From assembly GCA_964429355.1 (NCBI GenBank), contig CAYSCH010000450.1:1-7170 (forward strand): DNA of 7,170 nucleotides, read 5' to 3'. This document shows, piece after piece, positions 6,012 through 7,170 of the stretch. Within the stretch, counting starts at the first letter, position 1; every line of letters starts with the position of its first letter. Source of the stretch: JAAYAY01 sp964429355 (lineage in GTDB: Bacteria; Planctomycetota; Planctomycetia; Pirellulales; Thermoguttaceae). Under the pieces are notes generated by a model, which searched no databases, was not told the origin of the DNA, and saw only the letters and a list, made by a program, of their open reading frames with translations. Both the position numbers and the translations under genes were made by a program.

Positions 6012-6521
6012 ATGGAATTGGGACACCTGGAGAGAGACGAGTGCCGATTCGGTTTCTTCTTCGTCCACGTGGGCCGCGAGTATCTGATCGACGACCACTA
6101 CTGCGTCAACCCGGCACGCGACTGCCGCAAGGTCCACATCGGGTTCTGGGAGCGGGTCGAGTCGCCCGGGAATAAGCTCGACCTATGGCGGCGATTCCGG
6201 GCCGCGTTCACCCTCGACGGGCGGTTCGAGGAGATCACGCTTTGCGAGAAGGACCGGCATGGCTGCACCTCGGTCGCCCGGGCCTGGTGTGAGCATTTCG
6301 GCCAGCGGTTCGAGATCTTCCGAGAGCGTTATGAACAGATCAAGGCGATCGGCCGGCGGAGCATGCCGTCAGATGTGCCGGCACCACGTCCGGTCAAGAT
6401 CGTGAAGTATGCCAGCCAAGAGCCGCTCGACGCATCGTCGACCGGGATTCGCGTAGGGCGTAACGATCCATGTCCCTGTGGCAGCGGGCGGAAGTTCAAG
6501 CGTTGTTGCGGGCGCGGTTGA
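6012..6521 (+). CDS. SEC-C zinc-motif protein of unknown function
   Basis: The 169-residue protein ends in a textbook SEC-C motif, GRNDPCPCGSGRKFKRCC, with zinc ligands C154, C156, C165 and C166 (C-x-C-x8-C-C). The motif is known from the C-terminus of SecA, where it binds zinc and SecB, and recurs at the ends of many uncharacterised proteins. The first 115 residues are mixed alpha/beta (for example FGFFFVHVGREYLIDDHYC at 13-31, FRERYEQIKAIGRR at 103-116) and I cannot assign them to a family. Residues 117-147 look like a flexible linker. ATG 6012 follows AGGAG (6000-6004) with 7 bp spacing, a strong site partly buried in the 5972-6002 inverted repeat. There is no signal peptide or membrane segment. 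It stands alone between transposon relics, so it may be cargo or a resident gene caught among them. Confidence 0.85.
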   Translation: MELGHLERDECRFGFFFVHVGREYLIDDHYCVNPARDCRKVHIGFWERVESPGNKLDLWRRFRAAFTLDGRFEEITLCEKDRHGCTSVARAWCEHFGQRFEIFRERYEQIKAIGRRSMPSDVPAPRPVKIVKYASQEPLDASSTGIRVGRNDPCPCGSGRKFKRCCGRG

Positions 6522-6698
6522 GTCGCCTGAAAAAATCCTGAAAAAGTGTTCGAACAGGGGTAGCGCGATTGGCCGCGATGGATTATCTTGCAGACAGTCA
6601 ACGGAAACGCCCCGTGCGGCTGCACGTTGCAGCTTGCCCAGCACCTGCGAAAACGCCTCGGCCACCCTGCAAAAACGATCTTCCACCTCAATAATCAT
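6369..6698 (-). pseudogene. Possible truncated - strand gene, only the first ~60 codons plausible
   Basis: An ATG at 6698-6696 is preceded by AGGAG with suitable spacing (8 bp) on the - strand. The first residues, MIIEVEDRFCRVAEAFSQVL then GKLQRAAARGVSVDCLQDN, look like a normal amphipathic helical protein start. After that the composition becomes irregular, and the last 150 bp run antisense through the 3' end of the SEC-C gene, so the real homology, if any, probably stops within 6522-6600. I do not recognise the family; a transposase N-terminus is one possibility. It could also be a chance frame. Confidence is low. Confidence 0.3.
6526..6546 (+). repeat. Short direct repeat just after the SEC-C stop codon
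   Basis: CCTGAAAAAA (6526-6535) is followed after one base by CCTGAAAAAG (6537-6546). It begins 5 bp after the SEC-C stop. The A-runs give U-runs only on the opposite strand, and no GC stem precedes them, so it is not a clear terminator for either gene. Confidence 0.5.
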
Positions 6699-6703
6699 CG
6701 CGA

Positions 6704-6765
6704 GGACTCCTGTGGTAGGGCATTAAAACATTCTGTAAACGCCTTAATGTTTTACCCAGGAGTCC
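6704..6765. promoter_or_regulatory. Nested inverted repeats upstream of the - strand frame
   Basis: The outer arms GGACTCCTG (6704-6712) and CAGGAGTCC (6757-6765) pair perfectly, and the inner arms TAAAACATT (6724-6732) and AATGTTTTA (6746-6754) also pair perfectly, giving a two-tier palindrome of 62 bp. The left outer arm holds the ribosome binding site of the - strand frame starting at 6698. It could be an operator, a leader-RNA fold or the end of a small mobile element. Confidence 0.5.
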
Positions 6766-6816
6766 GCCTTTGTGTCACCATCGGCAACAATACAACCTGC
6801 TATTTGTCACACTGCG

Positions 6817-6861
6817 CTGGTTGCGTAATATGTGGGAGCGCGCGGAAGCGGTTGCAACCAG
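6817..6861. repeat. 8-bp inverted repeat with a nested 10-bp palindrome
   Basis: CTGGTTGC (6817-6824) pairs with GCAACCAG (6854-6861) across 29 bases, and GGTTGCAACC at 6850-6859 is a self-complementary palindrome. No gene is associated with it. It lies between the 6704-6765 palindrome and the purine-rich tract. Confidence 0.35.
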
Positions 6862-6869
6862 TTTCTTAA

Positions 6870-7000
6870 GGGGACAGGGGACAGGAATCAGGAGTCGGGA
6901 GTAAGGGGTGATTGTGGGCGGTGGTGTGAGGGAGCACGGAGCAGGGAGATGGGAGATCGGAGATCGGAGATGAGAGGGGACGGGAGAGGGGGGACAGGGG
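6870..7000 (+). repeat. Purine-rich tract with short imperfect repeats
   Basis: The + strand is almost all G and A. GGGGACA occurs twice in tandem at 6870-6883 and again at 6990-6996, and GGAGAT occurs four times between 6944 and 6971 at 7-8 bp spacing. Such tracts grow by replication slippage and often lie near dead transposons. No coding sense is seen on either strand. Confidence 0.6.
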
Positions 7001-7170
7001 CCGAGGGCGTCGTATATCCTTTAGTGGCAACTCGCAGTCGTCGTGGCATGACTTAGGGTACTATCCCCTGCCACAACTGCCAGAAATAGAGACTCCCGAA
7101 CCCTTTATCCGTCTCAACACTGGCAATCCAGTTCGAGGTGTATCCCTGCTGCCATCAGACTGCCACCGCG
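6930..7170 (+). other. Open frame without start codon running off the right edge
   Basis: The frame is open from just after a TGA at 6927-6929 to the window end (80 codons) but has no ATG, GTG or TTG. From about 7011 the amino acid mix becomes ordinary (for example HDLGYYPLPQLPEIETPEPF, then IRLNTGNPVRGVSLLPS), while the part before it is the purine-rich tract. It may be the tail of a gene whose 5' end was lost, or simply chance. I recognise no family. Confidence 0.2.

Noticed and set aside
6870..7000. Repeat tract considered as a CRISPR array
   Set aside because: The units are 6-8 bp with almost no spacers, not the 25-40 bp repeats with unique spacers of a CRISPR array.
7152..7170. CTGCCACCG at the window's right edge resembles the transposon right tip
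   Set aside because: Only 9 bases match and the neighbouring 30 bases do not resemble the terminal repeat; chance is sufficient.

Overview
The window is high-GC, transposon-rich bacterial DNA. The style of its genes (an IstAB-type element with extra genes, a SEC-C protein, IS66 and IS110 relics) suggests a planctomycete-like genome. That host guess rests on general resemblance only, since no rRNA or core gene is present.

Positions 1-4623 form one complete-looking mobile element of the IS21 (IstA/IstB) class. It is bounded by 43-bp terminal inverted repeats (40 of 43 positions identical) that begin TGT and end ACA, and each carries two TGTC-type motifs 30 bp apart. Five genes on the + strand fill the element: (1) a cysteine- and arginine-rich protein with two zinc-finger-like motifs, (2) a ParB-like protein with a ParB N-domain and helix-turn-helix but no partner ParA, (3) the IstA DDE transposase, (4) the IstB AAA+ ATPase, (5) a small protein with a DnaG-type CHC2 zinc finger but no primase catalytic domain. 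ParB and IstA overlap by 4 bp (ATGA), IstA and IstB overlap by 134 bp, and the last gene stops 8 bp before the right repeat, so genes 2-5 look like one transcription and translation unit. A perfect 13-bp hairpin lies between the left repeat and gene 1. The likely core machinery is IstA (strand transfer) and IstB (ATP-dependent target capture). The three extra DNA-binding-type proteins are candidates for target choice, regulation or coupling to replication. This five-gene set is the most interesting thing in the window.

Positions 4624-5925 are a graveyard of older elements: 158 bp of hairpin-rich non-coding DNA, an IS110-family transposase on the - strand lacking its N-terminal nuclease domain, and, directly abutting its broken end, the C-terminal half of an IS66 TnpB on the + strand. 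The two fragments point away from a shared breakpoint near 5760-5775.

Positions 5926-6521 hold an intact small gene for a SEC-C zinc-motif protein, preceded by a perfect 10-bp inverted repeat that covers part of its ribosome binding site. Positions 6522-7170 contain no convincing complete gene. They hold a possible truncated - strand frame with its own ribosome binding site and palindromic leader, a purine-rich short-repeat tract, and an open + frame without a start codon that runs off the window.
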